Below are positions 6,248-8,485 of a stretch of DNA of 8,485 nucleotides, one piece after another. Location of the stretch: assembly GCA_003550625.1 (NCBI GenBank), contig PUKU01000055.1:1-8485 (forward strand), given 5' to 3'. Position numbers and translations under genes: made by a program. Numbering within the stretch: the first letter of the stretch is position 1; each line of letters opens with the position of its first letter. The notes beneath the pieces were generated by a model. It was given only the letters and a program-made list of their open reading frames with translations. It did not search any database and was not told the DNA's origin. The stretch is from Candidatus Aenigmatarchaeota archaeon (GTDB lineage Archaea; Aenigmatarchaeota; Aenigmatarchaeia; PWEA01).

Positions 6248-8485
6248 ATGGATAGTTTTAAGCAAAGAACAAAAAATGAAGTTAAGAAGGTTATAGTAGA
6301 GGCACTCGAGGAGCTTGGACTTGAGATCGAGGGCGACGGAGAAGATATCCTCGATGAGGTCGAAAGCATAGACAGAGAGGGCTTAGAAGACATATATCCA
6401 GAGGGAGACACAGAGGTCAGCACAAACGTTGATGAAATGGATCTAAACATCGAAGTAGTACCCGAAATAGTTTCAAGGTTAAAAACAGGTGCAGAAATAA
6501 TGGACAAGGAAGAAGGCTACAAGAAGAACACTGAAGACAAAGAACCCACGGAAGGCAGCTGTTCAAAACAGGACAAAGAGAAAATGAACGTAAAAATTTC
6601 CTCCATAGTCGAAGGACTGAAAGATGGGGCAACTGTTTTGGAGGATAACCCCACGGAAGAGGATGGAACGGAAGAAGAGGAAGAGAAGGGGATAGATGAC
6701 GAGGAGGAGGGTACGGAGAAAGAAGAGGAAAGGAAGGAGGTCGGTGACGAGGAAGAGAATGCGGCGGGAGAAGATGAAACGACAGGTGCACATGAAGAGG
6801 ATGGGACTGAAATAGAGGATGTGGAGAGAGAAGAGGGATTGAACGGCAAAAGAGAGGAAAAAATCGGATCCAAGCCTGTTAATGATATAGTTGAAAGGTT
6901 GAGGAAGGGAATGACGGACGGTGAAGCCCAGGAAAACGAAAACCAAGCTCAACCTTATCCGTGGCCTATAGTAGGCAGTTCAAGTTTTCCTGTATACCCC
7001 TTCCCCCAAACACAGGAACCACAAGCCACGAAGATACCACAGAACAGAAACAGTAAAACGGATGAAACCGATGTTCCGGAAGGGGATGATATAGATTCGT
7101 ACGTATATGAAAAAGCCCAGGGCAGTGAAGGAATAGGTCTACCTACCACCAAGTGGAATCCAAAGGTTTCTATCGTAACAAAGGACGATGAAGACGAAGA
7201 TGATGTAAATATAACCGAGGTCGATGAATACTACAGCCTTATACCAAAGAACCCCAAAAGAGGCGAAAACATATACGCCTACGCCCACATAAAGTGGGAC
7301 GAAGACAAGAACTCTCTTGTTTACAAGGTACTGGAACCAAAGCTGGCAAAAAAGGACGAAGAGCTACTTGATGAGATAAAGGATATAATCCAAAGCAGAC
7401 TGGATGTGAGCTTCGAGGACCTCGGACGGATAAAGGTAAAGGGCTATCTTTCGGACAAACTCGATGAGGCGATCGAAATCCTGGGCCAAGACCTACATGG
7501 AGCCAGAAAAAAAGCCATAAAATACTACATTGAAAGGGATCTTATAGACATGGGAAAGATCGAGCCCATGATGCAGGATCCCAACATTGAGGAAATATCA
7601 TGTGACGGAGTGGGGATACCCATATTCGTATACCACAGAAACGCAAACTACGGTTCAATGGAAACAAATATAGCATTCGAAGACAAGGAAGAACTTGATT
7701 CCTATGTCAGAGGCCTAGGACAGATGGTGGGCAAAACCGTGTCCATGGCCAATCCGTTGGTGGATGCCTCGTTGCCCGATGGATCCAGACTACAGGCTAC
7801 TCTGGGTACCGACATTGCCAGAAAGGGCTCTAACTTCACAATAAGAAAGTTCACAGAAAATCCCCTTACTCCAGTAGATCTGATGGAGTTCGGAACAATA
7901 GATCCAAGGGCCCTTGCATACATATGGATGGCCATAGAACAGCAAAAGTCCGTACTTATCTCAGGAGGAACAGCAACCGGAAAAACTACAATGCTCAATG
8001 TAGTTTCCCTTTTCATAAGACCAGAGATGAAGATTGTTACGATAGAGGACACGGCAGAGCTACGTCTACCACATACACACTGGGTGCCTGAAGTTGCAAG
8101 GAAGGCCATGGCGCAGGAGGGTTCGGGTGAGGTGGACATGTTTACACTACTCAAAGAGTCTCTGAGACAGAGGCCTGACTACATAATCGTAGGTGAGGTC
8201 AGGGGTGCAGAGGCCTTCGTTCTATTCCAACAGATGTCCACAGGACACCCAGGACTGGCAACGATACATGCAGAAAACCCAGAGAGACTTGTAAACAGAC
8301 TGACTACAAACCCAATAAATCTACCTCCCTCCCTGATAAGTGCACTGGACATTGTGATATTCCTAAGAAAGGTAAGACGGGGTGGGACACTGCTCAGAAA
8401 AATAGATGAAATCGTGGAGGTAAAGAGGTATTCACGAGAGGAGGATGTTCCGAAAATGAACCGTGTTTTGAAATGGGCTCCTTCA
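6248..8485 (+). CDS. Archaeal PilB/GspE-type secretion ATPase with long acidic N-terminal extension, 3'-truncated
   Basis: The frame is open from ATG 6248 to the window's end, 746 codons without a stop, so the C-terminus is missing. Residues 328-746 are a type II/IV secretion ATPase that powers pilus assembly at the membrane: N-domain with IEEISCDG (447-454), Walker A GGTATGKTT (573-581, K579), Asp box IEDTAEL (E600, D601), Walker B region DYIIVGEVRGAE (644-655, E650), and His box GHPGLATIHAENPERL (H667, H674). Residues 1-327 are an extension. It holds three degenerate copies of IV-x-x-L-[KR]-x-G, a Glu/Asp-dominated low-complexity run (132-205), and a Pro/aromatic linker (233-258). Haloarchaeal PilB-type ATPases are known to carry acidic extensions, so this is probably native rather than a fusion. 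It starts 1 nt after the preceding stop, with a weak AGGA 7 nt upstream. The pilins before it favour a pilus over an archaellum motor, but FlaI-type use is not excluded. Confidence 0.9.
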   Translation, partial: MDSFKQRTKNEVKKVIVEALEELGLEIEGDGEDILDEVESIDREGLEDIYPEGDTEVSTNVDEMDLNIEVVPEIVSRLKTGAEIMDKEEGYKKNTEDKEPTEGSCSKQDKEKMNVKISSIVEGLKDGATVLEDNPTEEDGTEEEEEKGIDDEEEGTEKEEERKEVGDEEENAAGEDETTGAHEEDGTEIEDVEREEGLNGKREEKIGSKPVNDIVERLRKGMTDGEAQENENQAQPYPWPIVGSSSFPVYPFPQTQEPQATKIPQNRNSKTDETDVPEGDDIDSYVYEKAQGSEGIGLPTTKWNPKVSIVTKDDEDEDDVNITEVDEYYSLIPKNPKRGENIYAYAHIKWDEDKNSLVYKVLEPKLAKKDEELLDEIKDIIQSRLDVSFEDLGRIKVKGYLSDKLDEAIEILGQDLHGARKKAIKYYIERDLIDMGKIEPMMQDPNIEEISCDGVGIPIFVYHRNANYGSMETNIAFEDKEELDSYVRGLGQMVGKTVSMANPLVDASLPDGSRLQATLGTDIARKGSNFTIRKFTENPLTPVDLMEFGTIDPRALAYIWMAIEQQKSVLISGGTATGKTTMLNVVSLFIRPEMKIVTIEDTAELRLPHTHWVPEVARKAMAQEGSGEVDMFTLLKESLRQRPDYIIVGEVRGAEAFVLFQQMSTGHPGLATIHAENPERLVNRLTTNPINLPPSLISALDIVIFLRKVRRGGTLLRKIDEIVEVKRYSREEDVPKMNRVLKWAPS
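6458..6934 (+). repeat. Three degenerate 19-residue protein repeats in the ATPase extension
   Basis: Within the ATPase reading frame, residues 71-89 (VPEIVSRLKTGAEIMDKEE), 117-135 (ISSIVEGLKDGATVLEDNP) and 211-229 (VNDIVERLRKGMTDGEAQE) share I-V-x-x-L-[KR]-x-G-[AM] followed by acidic residues. Acidic, disordered-looking sequence separates them. They look like short amphipathic helices that could bind a partner. The match is at protein level only. Confidence 0.5.

Noticed and set aside
5120..6260. 14-nt identical copy CATGGATAGTTTTA at 5120-5133 and 6247-6260
   Set aside because: The first copy overlaps the operon promoter and the second the ATPase start codon. One such match is near chance expectation in a window this size, and no ATG lies about 22 nt after the second copy, so an internal promoter is not supported.
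6417..6952. Overlapping minus-strand frames opposite the acidic ATPase extension
   Set aside because: Ser-, Pro- and Leu-rich translations are the expected antisense of GAA/GAG-rich codons; the plus-strand ATPase frame is continuous through the region.

Overview
The window looks like the genome of an archaeon adapted to salt, probably a small halophilic lineage of the Nanohaloarchaeota (DPANN) type. Four things point to archaea: a group II chaperonin (thermosome) with a Gly/Met-rich tail, archaeal class III (type IV pilin) signal peptides, an archaeal PilB/GspE-type secretion ATPase, and TTTAAATA-like TATA boxes placed about 22 nt before start codons. The salt adaptation is inferred from very Asp/Glu-rich proteins (38 acidic against about 10 basic residues in the 160-aa pilin; a nearly continuous Glu-rich stretch in the ATPase) and from endonuclease IV and thermosome N-terminal sequences that resemble haloarchaeal ones. 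Arg is mostly AGA/AGG and Ile is often ATA, so this is not a GC-rich haloarchaeon. The lineage is an inference; no rRNA is present to test it.

Layout. 1-651: 3' part of an archaeal Xre/Cro-type HTH regulator, cut by the left edge. 684-1163: small three-TM membrane protein with a cysteine-rich exported tail, unrecognised. 1160-1996 (minus): endonuclease IV, tail-to-tail with the membrane protein and sharing 4 nt with it. 2133-3794: thermosome, divergent from nfo, with its own TATA box, an untranslated leader and a near-perfect Shine-Dalgarno sequence that points to an ATT start. 3879-4433: coiled-coil protein of unknown function. 4513-4995: very acidic type IV pilin. 5158-5784, 5797-6246 and 6248-8485 (cut by the right edge): a tight three-gene operon of two pilin-like proteins and a PilB/GspE-type ATPase with a long acidic N-terminal extension.

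The left half is housekeeping (regulation, base-excision repair, protein folding). The right half, from about 4475 and perhaps from 3848, is a surface-filament locus. The two pilin-like proteins and the ATPase are spaced by 12 and 1 nt and must be co-transcribed. The separately promoted acidic pilin could be the major subunit and the operon pilins minor or initiating subunits. A membrane platform protein (TadC/PilC type) is expected just beyond the right edge. No tRNA, rRNA, CRISPR array, insertion sequence or integrase was seen. The longest gap without a gene is about 160 nt (4996-5157).
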